The notes beneath the pieces were generated by a model. It was not told the origin of the DNA. It did no database searches and saw nothing but the letters and a program-made list of their open reading frames with translations. 64,000 nucleotides of DNA from Pelodera strongyloides (taxonomy: Eukaryota; Nematoda; Chromadorea; Rhabditida; Rhabditidae), in NCBI GenBank assembly GCA_036852015.1, contig JAANDG010000170.1, positions 62,001-126,000 on the forward strand. Reading direction: 5' to 3'. Every line of letters starts with the position of its first letter. The stretch's first letter is position 1. Both the position numbers and the translations under genes were made by a program. Shown piece by piece: positions 49,915 to 58,749 of the stretch.

Positions 49915-51253
49915 GATTTTCTTTTATGAGAGTCTCAAGAAGAGAAGTATGTTCATTAAAGATATCACACATTACTTCAGTTGTATGTCTTAGTAAATTA
50001 TTTGATTTGTTCTCAAGGTATTGAAACTCTCCAGCTGCTTGAAAATCTGAGTAAACTTGTCTTCTTGTTCTACCAATCCTTTGATTTCCAAAGGTCTCGG
50101 AATTTTTAGATTTTCTATTTTCCAAATCTTCTAGAGCATATTTAGCAAATTTTGTAATATATTCATTATAACTTGGAAAATTATTACAGGCTTCTCTAGC
50201 TTTTACGAAATCAGAGATTTCTAGATCTTTAGTTTTTAGATAGTCTTCATAACTTGGTAACTTGGAGCAATCATTTTTGATATTTGAATATTCTTCATAA
50301 GTTGGTAGTGGGAAAGGTTCTTCTAAATTTTCAAAATCTTTATTAGACAATCCTTCAGATCTAGGAGTTGAAGACTCTGATCTTTTTGTTCTATCAATCC
50401 TTTGGATATCAGAATCTTTGATTTTATCAGTTCTATTGTCTTGTAGATTATTATTAGAAGTATTATTATTACTTTCTTGATCTTTGAATTTTACAAATGA
50501 ATCCGAAGGAGATCCTTTGAGTCTTGCTAGTCTTTCTATTTTTTCCTGTTTCCTTTTCTCGAATTCAAGATATGTCTTCATTTTTTCTTCTCTTCTCCTT
50601 TCAAATTCTTTTCTTTCAGCTTCATATTTATTTCTTGCTTCTTTGTCTTTTTGAATTTGTTGCTCACGAAGTTCCTGATCCTTTTGGATTTGTTCTTGTT
50701 GTCTTTTATAATATTCTTCTCTTTCGTTTTGATACTTCTGAAGATTTGTACTCATTTCTTGAAGACTCTGAGTTGAAGTTAGTGCTTGTGGTGTTGGAAT
50801 TCTTGGAATTTCATTTTGTAACTGACGTACTGCAAAACCTTCTTCACTAATTAAGAGATCAAGATTACAATCTTTCACAATTTTGTTTTCCCCAAGACTC
50901 AGAGCAATTTGATTTTTACTATTTATCCACAGTCCATTATTCATGATTCCATCTAGTTTTCCAATAGAAATGTATTGACAATTTTGATCTTTATTGACAT
51001 CCCAAACCATAATTTCATTCCTCTTCCCAAGGTCACAATAACCATCCTGATATTTACAATTATTTACTGAAAGATCAACCAAAACATTACTAGGATGACT
51101 TTGATTAAAGTGAGAATAAACTTTTGTCTCAATGATTACACAATTTTCTTTGTAATATCTTTTACTTGTAAAGAAACTAGTAAATCGATTTGGATATTCT
51201 TCTTTTACTTTATTATTCGTACTCCACAATCCTCCGGAACCACTACTTTTTAC
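49915..51253 (-). pseudogene. Inverted copy of the middle of the glycoprotein gene
   Basis: On the - strand this matches 53725-55063 of the glycoprotein gene over 1,339 bp with no indel and very few substitutions (one is T for C near 53733). It covers residues about 121-567 and has neither the signal peptide nor the membrane anchor, so it is a gene fragment. It abuts the next inverted segment at 51254 directly. Confidence 0.92.
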
Positions 51254-52005
51254 GGTGAATGTCTTGCAGATCCTTCCTTGACTTTTACTTTTTCATTGAT
51301 TTCTATTTTTTCTTCATGTCTAATATCTTGAATCAATTCTATTTTATCTTTCTCTTTTGGACTAATGATAACATATTTTGAAGAATCACCAGAATTGAAG
51401 AATCTCATTACGTTTTGTAGAAGATTATAATTTATTAAAGAATAATAATAATAAAAATAATTTAAAGATAGAAAAATTTAGTCTACAACAAGAGATCTTC
51501 TATGTTCACTTCTGAAATCTTGCAGTTCAACATCTTCATGATTTTTTGTTCTCACAAAAATTGAATTCCTATTTCTCGGATTTCTATTTTTTCTTGAATC
51601 AAAGAATGTTTTTGGAGAAAGGACCATCCAAATAGATCTACCTATAAATATGTAAAAGAGAGTAACACCAATAGTTACATAAATCCTCCAAATTCTAATG
51701 TAATACTTCTCAAAAATGGATTCTACCTCATTTAATATTTCATGAGGAATCATACCATCTTGACTATTTGAGTGTAATTGAATGCTAGTATCAGCTTTTT
51801 CTCGCATCTCATTTATTAGTTCTTCTTCAATATTCGTTTTTGTATCAAGGAGGATATGTTCATGAAAGATTACTTTATCATCTAAGAAATTTAGATCAAA
51901 ATTTAGATCAAAGTTTTTGAAATTAGTAACATTATTAGCCATAGGATGTAGTGCTAGGCTACTAGAAATTATTCCCCCACTTGGATCGTTCTTGTAATAC
52001 CAAAT
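51254..52005 (-). pseudogene. Inverted copy of the glycoprotein 3' end and start of the small basic gene
   Basis: On the - strand this matches 55276-56027 over 752 bp without indels. It includes the last 176 glycoprotein codons (one K-to-T difference in the tail) and about the first 52 codons of the small basic protein. It starts 7 bp after the capsid stop codon at 52012. Confidence 0.92.
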
Positions 52006-52011
52006 GTGAAT

Positions 52012-53270
52012 TTAGATGCTAACAACCTTAACTCTATTATCTTTAACTTCAACAATATTTTCACTCAAAATAAGGCAGTAACATTTAGTACTTTGAGCAA
52101 TATTTTTGTTAAAGGAAGCTTTTATTGTAACATCAGGTCTGGATGCAATAATTCTATCATTTTGTTTTGATACATCGAAAACTAATAGTGGATAATAGTA
52201 ATAGTAGACACCTTCTTCCATAAATATATAATCTTTGACACTTTCATAATAACTATTCCTAAATTCTTTAGCAAAATTGTATTGTTGAACTGCATTAAAT
52301 TTATCAAAGTCAAACTTCAGACATTCGTATGGATATCTTTCTGAGTTGAGTTCAACATAAATTTCTTCAAGCCCACAATTATCGAACTTTGCAGCATTTA
52401 GATAATTATTATCTCTAGCAGTTTGAAATGCTATGACTATGTATTTTATTTTATCATATTTAGTTCCAAGTTTCCAAGTAAATTCACGATTACCATTAGG
52501 AATACTATAACTCTCAAATTGTCTTGAAATAAAAGGCATTTGAATGAGTTTATTGCTTTCAAAGACATTGAGTAATTTATTTTGCATCTCAAGACTAGGC
52601 ATAATTTTAGGAATTATCCATTGCATTTTGTTTATCACTATCTTAGCTGTAAATTTAGTAGGATCACTTGAAGTAATAGAATTCTTGTTTTCTGGAGATC
52701 TGTAGAGCGATAGCTGGTGCTTTCTTCCATAAATTATTTTGTTATAGCATTCAGCAAATCCGAAAATATGAGTCAATGGAATACAGAATGTTAGATTACC
52801 TTTTCTATTTTTTGTGTATTTATTTATTTTGTATTGAAGAATATCTTTTGTTTCAAGTATCCAACCAAAGTATTTTGTTTATTCATTGTTGAACTATAAG
52901 TGAGAAGTCCTTTTAATAGTGATGCTCTTCCAGGATCAATAACATTTTCAACTTGCATACCATCTAAACTAAGAGTTGCTCTATCAAATAGAAACATTGA
53001 AGCATTATTAGTTAATGATACTTCATCTGTATCTGTCAATTGAGAATTGTCTAATTTAGTCAATGAAGCTTCTAAATATATATAAGATTTATGAAGTAAT
53101 AGATATTGATCACAGGTTTCAATTATAAAATTTATTTCTCCATGTTGATTCAAACTAGATCCTGATGAAGGAAATATGCTAATCAAATTTTCTTTTTGAA
53201 TTGAAGTATCTTGAATAATTGGACTACCAACAAGCAGGATTCTATCAACACTCTCTGCTGAAGCGGTCAT
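52012..53270 (-). pseudogene. Polinton major capsid protein (double jelly-roll), split by a frameshift
   Basis: Structural protein that would form the hexon-like capsid shell. Two open frames, 53270-52824 (N-terminal jelly roll, with ALTNNA-like SLTNNASMFLFDR) and up to 52012 (C-terminal part, with LTHIFGFAECYNKIIYG and a KCYCLIL end), are adjacent and in different frames. The second frame is open upstream of its first ATG as far as the end of the first, so a single one-base indel near 52860-52875 explains the break. The combined length, just over 400 codons, fits the family. It is divergently arranged with the glycoprotein gene, 94 bp between the start codons. Damage or a sequencing indel cannot be separated without reads. 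Confidence 0.78.
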
Positions 53271-53364
53271 TTCCGACTTTTCAATTTAATTAGAATAATT
53301 AAATCTAAGTTAAATACAATCCAATCCTCCGGATCTAGGAATCTTCGATTCTATCATTTGCTAA
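53271..53364. promoter_or_regulatory. Divergent promoter between capsid and glycoprotein genes
   Basis: 94 bp separate the two start codons. The region is AT-rich (TTTAATTAGAATAATTAAAT) and holds a GATCTAGGAATC word also found, in variants, inside Maverick coding sequences. No clear TATA box was picked. Confidence 0.4.
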
Positions 53365-55803
53365 ATGAATCTATTGCAATTCTACTTTTTCTTTATATTT
53401 ACTCATCATGATATTTTGGCAGCTATTATTTGTACTTCTGAAGCACCAGTTCAATACTTTAAATTACCAAAATTACACAAATGTAATTATCATAGACAAT
53501 TATCATCTCAATCAGAAGTAGTAAGATATGAAGTCTTCAAACCCAATATCATTAAATATTCAAGTGATGCAAAGTTGTGTAAAAAGTTAGTTAGTGAAGT
53601 TTCAATGTATACAGACTTCTCAGGATATGAGCATCTAGTAGAAAAGGAATTAAATCATCATTCTATAAGTCTTGCAGAATGTAGAGAATGGATTGCAAAG
53701 AAAAAATGTGAATATGGAACTCTTGTAAAAAGCAGTGGTTCCGGAGGATTGTGGAGTACGAATAATAAAGTAAAAGAAGAATATCCAAATCGATTTACTA
53801 GTTTCTTTACAAGTAAAAGATATTACAAAGAAAATTGTGTAATCATTGAGACAAAAGTTTATTCTCACTTTAATCAAAGTCATCCTAGTAATGTTTTGGT
53901 TGATCTTTCAGTAAATAATTGTAAATATCAGGATGGTTATTGTGACCTTGGGAAGAGGAATGAAATTATGGTTTGGGATGTCAATAAAGATCAAAATTGT
54001 CAATACATTTCTATTGGAAAACTAGATGGAATCATGAATAATGGACTGTGGATAAATAGTAAAAATCAAATTGCTCTGAGTCTTGGGGAAAACAAAATTG
54101 TGAAAGATTGTAATCTTGATCTCTTAATTAGTGAAGAAGGTTTTGCAGTACGTCAGTTACAAAATGAAATTCCAAGAATTCCAACACCACAAGCACTAAC
54201 TTCAACTCAGAGTCTTCAAGAAATGAGTACAAATCTTCAGAAGTATCAAAACGAAAGAGAAGAATATTATAAAAGACAACAAGAACAAATCCAAAAGGAT
54301 CAGGAACTTCGTGAGCAACAAATTCAAAAAGACAAAGAAGCAAGAAATAAATATGAAGCTGAAAGAAAAGAATTTGAAAGGAGAAGAGAAGAAAAAATGA
54401 AGACATATCTTGAATTCGAGAAAAGGAAACAGGAAAAAATAGAAAGACTAGCAAGACTCAAAGGATCTCCTTCGGATTCATTTGTAAAATTCAAAGATCA
54501 AGAAAGTAATAATAATACTTCTAATAATAATCTACAAGACAATAGAACTGATAAAATCAAAGATTCTGATATCCAAAGGATTGATAGAACAAAAAGATCA
54601 GAGTCTTCAACTCCTAGATCTGAAGGATTGTCTAATAAAGATTTTGAAAATTTAGAAGAACCTTTCCCACTACCAACTTATGAAGAATATTCAAATATCA
54701 AAAATGATTGCTCCAAGTTACCAAGTTATGAAGACTATCTAAAAACTAAAGATCTAGAAATCTCTGATTTCGTAAAAGCTAGAGAAGCCTGTAATAATTT
54801 TCCAAGTTATAATGAATATATTACAAAATTTGCTAAATATGCTCTAGAAGATTTGGAAAATAGAAAATCTAAAAATTCCGAGACCTTTGGAAATCAAAGG
54901 ATTGGTAGAACAAGAAGACAAGTTTACTCAGATTTTCAAGCAGCTGGAGAGTTTCAATACCTTGAGAACAAATCAAATAATTTACTAAGACATACAACTG
55001 AAGTAATGTGTGATATCTTTAATGAACATACTTCTCTTCTTGAGACTCTCATAAAAGAAAATCCTAGAAGATACATTCAAAAACAACTAAATCATTCAGC
55101 AATAAGGGTAAAATCAATTGATACTAATGACGATATTATTCAAGTGACATTTTGTAAAGAAATTGATGATTCTGACATTGAATTTGTTGATCTAACACAT
55201 TTTGATGGATTCAAGACAAGCTTAGCTCTTACTCAAGGACAAATACCCATTAGAATTAAACAATTTGGAGACAAGATTTGGTATTACAAGAACGATCCAA
55301 GTGGGGGAATAATTTCTAGTAGCCTAGCACTACATCCTATGGCTAATAATGTTACTAATTTCAAAAACTTTGATCTAAATTTTGATCTAAATTTCTTAGA
55401 TGATAAAGTAATCTTTCATGAACATATCCTCCTTGATACAAAAACGAATATTGAAGAAGAACTAATAAATGAGATGCGAGAAAAAGCTGATACTAGCATT
55501 CAATTACACTCAAATAGTCAAGATGGTATGATTCCTCATGAAATATTAAATGAGGTAGAATCCATTTTTGAGAAGTATTACATTAGAATTTGGAGGATTT
55601 ATGTAACTATTGGTGTTACTCTCTTTTACATATTTATAGGTAGATCTATTTGGATGGTCCTTTCTCCAAAAACATTCTTTGATTCAAGAAAAAATAGAAA
55701 TCCGAGAAATAGGAATTCAATTTTTGTGAGAAAAAAAAATCATGAAGATGTTGAACTGCAAGATTTCAGAAGTGAACATAGAAGATCTCTTGTTGTAGAC
55801 TAA
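53365..55803 (+). CDS. Maverick envelope glycoprotein, putative membrane fusogen
   Basis: 812-aa type I membrane protein. A hydrophobic N-terminus (1-21) looks like a signal peptide. A cysteine-containing ectodomain runs to about 270. A highly charged Gln/Glu/Arg coiled coil follows (about 285-365), then an Asn/Ser-rich linker with three P-x-Y-x-[ED]-Y motifs (near 437, 453 and 480), a furin-type site RTRR (515-518), a second ectodomain part, one transmembrane segment (about 746-766) and a 46-aa basic tail. Nematode Mavericks are reported to carry a herpesvirus-gB-like fusogen. The layout here fits such a role, but no sequence motif seen proves the class, so fusogen is inference from context and topology. 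The frame is intact. The central coiled coil is unusual for the extracellular part of a fusogen. Most of the gene is also present as an inverted copy at 49915-52005. Confidence 0.65.
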   Translation: MNLLQFYFFFIFTHHDILAAIICTSEAPVQYFKLPKLHKCNYHRQLSSQSEVVRYEVFKPNIIKYSSDAKLCKKLVSEVSMYTDFSGYEHLVEKELNHHSISLAECREWIAKKKCEYGTLVKSSGSGGLWSTNNKVKEEYPNRFTSFFTSKRYYKENCVIIETKVYSHFNQSHPSNVLVDLSVNNCKYQDGYCDLGKRNEIMVWDVNKDQNCQYISIGKLDGIMNNGLWINSKNQIALSLGENKIVKDCNLDLLISEEGFAVRQLQNEIPRIPTPQALTSTQSLQEMSTNLQKYQNEREEYYKRQQEQIQKDQELREQQIQKDKEARNKYEAERKEFERRREEKMKTYLEFEKRKQEKIERLARLKGSPSDSFVKFKDQESNNNTSNNNLQDNRTDKIKDSDIQRIDRTKRSESSTPRSEGLSNKDFENLEEPFPLPTYEEYSNIKNDCSKLPSYEDYLKTKDLEISDFVKAREACNNFPSYNEYITKFAKYALEDLENRKSKNSETFGNQRIGRTRRQVYSDFQAAGEFQYLENKSNNLLRHTTEVMCDIFNEHTSLLETLIKENPRRYIQKQLNHSAIRVKSIDTNDDIIQVTFCKEIDDSDIEFVDLTHFDGFKTSLALTQGQIPIRIKQFGDKIWYYKNDPSGGIISSSLALHPMANNVTNFKNFDLNFDLNFLDDKVIFHEHILLDTKTNIEEELINEMREKADTSIQLHSNSQDGMIPHEILNEVESIFEKYYIRIWRIYVTIGVTLFYIFIGRSIWMVLSPKTFFDSRKNRNPRNRNSIFVRKKNHEDVELQDFRSEHRRSLVVD

Positions 55804-55872
55804 ATTTTTCTATCTTTAAATTATTTTTATTATTATTATTCTTTAATAAATTATAATCTTCTACAAAACGTA

Positions 55873-56190
55873 ATGAGATTCTTCAATTCTGGTGATTCTT
55901 CAAAATATGTTATCATTAGTCCAAAAGAGAAAGATAAAATAGAATTGATTCAAGATATTAGACATGAAGAAAAAATAGAAATCAATGAAAAAGTAAAAGT
56001 CAAGGAAGGATCTGCAAGACATTCACCTAGTGAAGGAGGAAGTATTACTCAAAAATCAATGAATACTACAAATGAAAAATTGAATACTAATAGATCAGAA
56101 GGATTGAATAAAAAGAATGCAGCATTTCTTAGAACTTTAAAGAAAGGATCTACAAGACCTAGTGAAGGATCAGGATTCAAAAGAATTTAA
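55873..56190 (+). CDS. Small basic Maverick protein, function unknown
   Basis: 105 aa, Lys/Ser/Glu-rich, starting 69 bp after the glycoprotein stop and on the same strand. It contains repeated SEG-type words (SPSEGG, NRSEGL, RPSEGSG) that also occur in the glycoprotein linker. No transmembrane segment. It could be a virion or nucleic-acid-binding protein, but nothing proves that. The first half also lies in the inverted copy at 51254-52005. Expression, if any, is probably from the AT-rich gap at 55804-55872. Confidence 0.55.
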   Translation: MRFFNSGDSSKYVIISPKEKDKIELIQDIRHEEKIEINEKVKVKEGSARHSPSEGGSITQKSMNTTNEKLNTNRSEGLNKKNAAFLRTLKKGSTRPSEGSGFKRI

Positions 56191-56209
56191 TTTAAATTAT
56201 TTCTTTTTT

Positions 56210-56608
56210 TTACGTTTTTACATATAATTCTATATGAAGATCACATTTGTTAAAGTCAATAAGGTTATTTTTATCATCCACTAGTTATAATGTTAAAGTA
56301 TTACAATTATTAACACTTCGATGATAAATTAAGTTTATTGGTTCATATTTTACTGAAGACGAATCTAAAGGAAACTTGCAAATGATATTACTTTGTCGTT
56401 CATCAATGAAAGTATCACAAATAAGATTGCATGATAGATAAACGAAATCGGAGATTCCTAGATCTTTAGATCTGACAAAAGGCTTATCATTAGAACAATC
56501 CAAAATTCGATCAATCTTCACAACACTAATACTACTAATTTTTAAATCTTGTGGAAATTGAAATGTTTTTTCATTTGTTCGATATATATTTAAGAAGAGA
56601 CTTGTCAT
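56210..56608 (-). pseudogene. Minor-capsid-like Polinton protein with premature in-frame stop
   Basis: The open frame from the ATG at 56608 runs 107 codons to a TAA at 56285. The same frame then continues for 24 more codons to a second stop at 56210, so a sense codon appears to have mutated to TAA. Features: FQFPQDLKI near the N-terminus, then VYLSCNLICDTF and YEPINLIYH. This pattern resembles a small conserved capsid-associated protein of Polintons. The call rests on pattern memory and is moderate. KDLGISDFV in it matches KDLEISDFV in the glycoprotein. Confidence 0.5.
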
Positions 56609-56741
56609 TCTTAATTAAAGATTCTATTTATTTGAATAATTTATTTTATCTTATAATTTCCGAAGGAAATCAAGAAAGTATCGTAATTTAAATACTTTTA
56701 TATTTTTCAAACATTTTAAATACCTAGGTATAAATTTAAAA

Positions 56742-57491
56742 ATGAGTGATTTCAGTGACTACAGTATCAAAAATTATTATCCAGAAAGAAATAACAAGCC
56801 TTTACTTCCCCAAAGCATAAGAGGATGTATTATTGGAAAGAGTGGATGTGGAAAGACTAATTTACTAATGAATTTACTCCTTGATCAATTTAGAGGAGAA
56901 GAATACCTTGATTACAATAATTTATACATCTTTAGTACAACTTTATTTCAACCTTGTTATCAAGCATTAATTAATGGAATGAATGAAGGATTGAGTAAAA
57001 AAGAAATTAGAAAATGTTTCGAAAAGCAAGACTTCATAATTGAAGAAAAAGATGATTCCAAGCCAATCATTGACGTTTTCACTAGTTCTTCTTTAGAAGA
57101 TATTCCAGATCCTAGTTCAATTGATCCCAATAAGAAGACTCTAATAATCTTTGATGATCTTTTATTAGAAAAACAAAATAAAATAGAACAATATTATACC
57201 AGAGGTCGTCATTCTGGGGTAGATTGTTTTTACATTTCTCAAAATTATATTCAGTTACCAAAAAATACAATTAGAGAGAATGCTAACTTCTTTATAATAT
57301 TCCCACAAGATAAGATGAATTTAGATTACATCTACAGGGATCACGCTAGTGAAATTAAAAAAGAAGAATTTCTTGAGTTTACAAGAGAAATTTGGTCTAA
57401 GAAGTATAATTTTTTAACTATTGATAAATCTAGTCCTCTGGAAGATGGTAGATTCAGAAAATGTTTAAAGTATTTTTATTTGTTTGAATAG
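56742..57491 (+). CDS. FtsK/HerA-type genome-packaging ATPase
   Basis: 249 aa. Walker A is GKSGCGKT (32-39) and Walker B is TLIIFDD (D138, D139). These are followed by RGRHSGVDCFYISQ, a sensor-like ending in Gln, and by an IFPQDK segment. Length and motif spacing fit the A32-like ATPases that pump DNA into capsids of Polintons and related viruses. The gene is complete and intact. The stop codon is immediately followed by the end of the convergent gene on the - strand, with no intergenic space. The start ATG follows an AT-rich leader with a TATAAAT-like word (56728-56735). Confidence 0.88.
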   Translation: MSDFSDYSIKNYYPERNNKPLLPQSIRGCIIGKSGCGKTNLLMNLLLDQFRGEEYLDYNNLYIFSTTLFQPCYQALINGMNEGLSKKEIRKCFEKQDFIIEEKDDSKPIIDVFTSSSLEDIPDPSSIDPNKKTLIIFDDLLLEKQNKIEQYYTRGRHSGVDCFYISQNYIQLPKNTIRENANFFIIFPQDKMNLDYIYRDHASEIKKEEFLEFTREIWSKKYNFLTIDKSSPLEDGRFRKCLKYFYLFE

Positions 57492-58104
57492 TTACTTCTC
57501 AATCCCAATTGTATCTTCTTTTGTGTTTTGAATGTTAATACTTTTAACTCCTTTGAACATAGGACCTTTCTTGGGATTGATTTTCATACTCATTAACTCT
57601 TCTTTTGTATATTCACTCGAACCTTCTTCTTCAAAAATAGGCTTAAAGTCCTCAATGAACTTGATATCCTTGATCTTTTTATTAGTATATGCAGATATCT
57701 TCTTATTTTTCTCAGGTTTTATCATAATACTCGAAAACATTCTATCCATCTCTTCAATTCCACTTTTATCACTATGCTTTTCAGCTTGTTTAGCAATAAT
57801 TGATTTATACTGTTTCTCCCTTTCCAGTAGAAGTTCTATGGTATCCTGATTCTTGAAGTTCGAATACTTATAGATTTCTTTTGCTACATGGGTCTTCTCT
57901 AGAGCAATGAAAAATGAAAAGTTGTTTCAAACCTTTTTTATAAACATTATCTATTCTTAATGTATCTATACCTTTAATAATCAAGTCTAAGGAATCAGCA
58001 TTTTCTTCAATCAAATTTTGCAAATCGGGAGTTTTTGAAATTAAGTTATCCAATCCTTCTAATTCTTCATTTGTAGGTGTGTATCTATTTATTTGTTTCT
58101 CCAT
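57492..58104 (-). pseudogene. Unknown Maverick protein, split by a frameshift
   Basis: Two frames on the - strand belong together: 58104-57868 (Met start, acidic helical) and one ending at 57492 that is open upstream of its first ATG to about 57920. They meet in a T/A-rich run around 57900-57930, which points to a one-base indel, either natural or sequencing error. Combined length would be about 200 codons. It is charged, with a predicted helical LLLEREKQYKS-type stretch, and has no recognised domain. It shares its promoter region with the HTH gene at 58294. Confidence 0.5.
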
Positions 58105-58293
58105 TCGTAAAATTCAAAGTGAATTCCGTAGGAAGATCCTTATTTATTAGATAAATTATTTTTCCGATATTCCTTTATTCCACACTTCCATTATTCCTTA
58201 ATTCCATACCATCATTCCATTCCATTATTCCTCAATAAAAAGTATCTAAATAAATTAAGGATCTCCTACGGATTCACTTGTGAAATTCGAACA
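58105..58293. promoter_or_regulatory. Divergent promoter with inverted repeat next to both start codons
   Basis: On the + strand GGATCTCCTACGGATTCAC lies just before the ATG at 58294. On the - strand GGATCTTCCTACGGAATTCAC lies just before the ATG at 58104. Each is followed by a TGAAATTCGAA-like word abutting the start codon. The arms are imperfect, about 35 bp long, and enclose AT-rich DNA with TTCCATTATTCC-type repeats. A similar GGATCTCC-TTCGGATTCA word lies inside the glycoprotein gene at about 54464. Confidence 0.6.
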
Positions 58294-58749
58294 ATGGAAA
58301 AATCAGAAATACTTGATTTAATGCGTTCTTATGACTTCATTCATAATTCAATGATTTCATTTGCTAGAAAATATAATATTTCATCAAAAACAGTATCTAA
58401 TTATATGAAGGAATTGAATATTGCTCACAAAGAAAAAGTTGTAAAAAGCCTTAGAAATAGAGATGTTCATGGAAAATTCACTTTTTCAAAGGAAATTCAC
58501 AAGAATCCTGAGGTACCTGATATCTTTGAAAAAGAACAAATAGAATCAGAGATTCCGAGATCCAATGGATTAATAAAAGTAGAAAGTAAAAAGGTTGATC
58601 TTCTTGATAAACCGAAGGTTCTAGGATTCTTGAAATCTGACAAACCAAAGGTTCTACCGAAGGTCTCTGAATCTGACAAACAACGTATCAGAAGTTTTAA
58701 AGATTTCAATAAAAAATATGATGTATACTTTTCAAATTCATATGTTTAG
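58294..58749 (+). CDS. Helix-turn-helix Maverick protein, putative DNA-binding
   Basis: 151 aa. The N-terminal 40 residues read like a helix-turn-helix: ILDLMRSYDF, then SMISFARKYNISSKTVSNYM, typical of transposase or sigma-type HTH domains in which a recognition helix follows NIS. The rest is Lys-rich with a repeated SDKPKVL/KPKVLG element and looks disordered. It may be a regulator of the element or part of a recombinase, but no catalytic domain is attached. It is transcribed divergently from the gene at 58104, and its stop abuts the end of the DUF8207-like gene. Confidence 0.6.
   Translation: MEKSEILDLMRSYDFIHNSMISFARKYNISSKTVSNYMKELNIAHKEKVVKSLRNRDVHGKFTFSKEIHKNPEVPDIFEKEQIESEIPRSNGLIKVESKKVDLLDKPKVLGFLKSDKPKVLPKVSESDKQRIRSFKDFNKKYDVYFSNSYV

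Noticed and set aside
49880..49960. Left terminal inverted repeat of the Maverick
   Set aside because: The junction at 49915 joins internal glycoprotein sequence to the tandem array; there is no terminal repeat or target duplication there.
50524..50850. 108-codon Phe-rich frame (also seen at 54128-54454 on the other strand)
   Set aside because: Antisense shadow of the glycoprotein coiled coil; it occurs in both inverted copies for that reason.
49823..51229. Independent 468-aa coiled-coil gene on the - strand
   Set aside because: It is the inverted partial copy of the glycoprotein gene with its first and last codons supplied by junction sequence; treated as a fragment.
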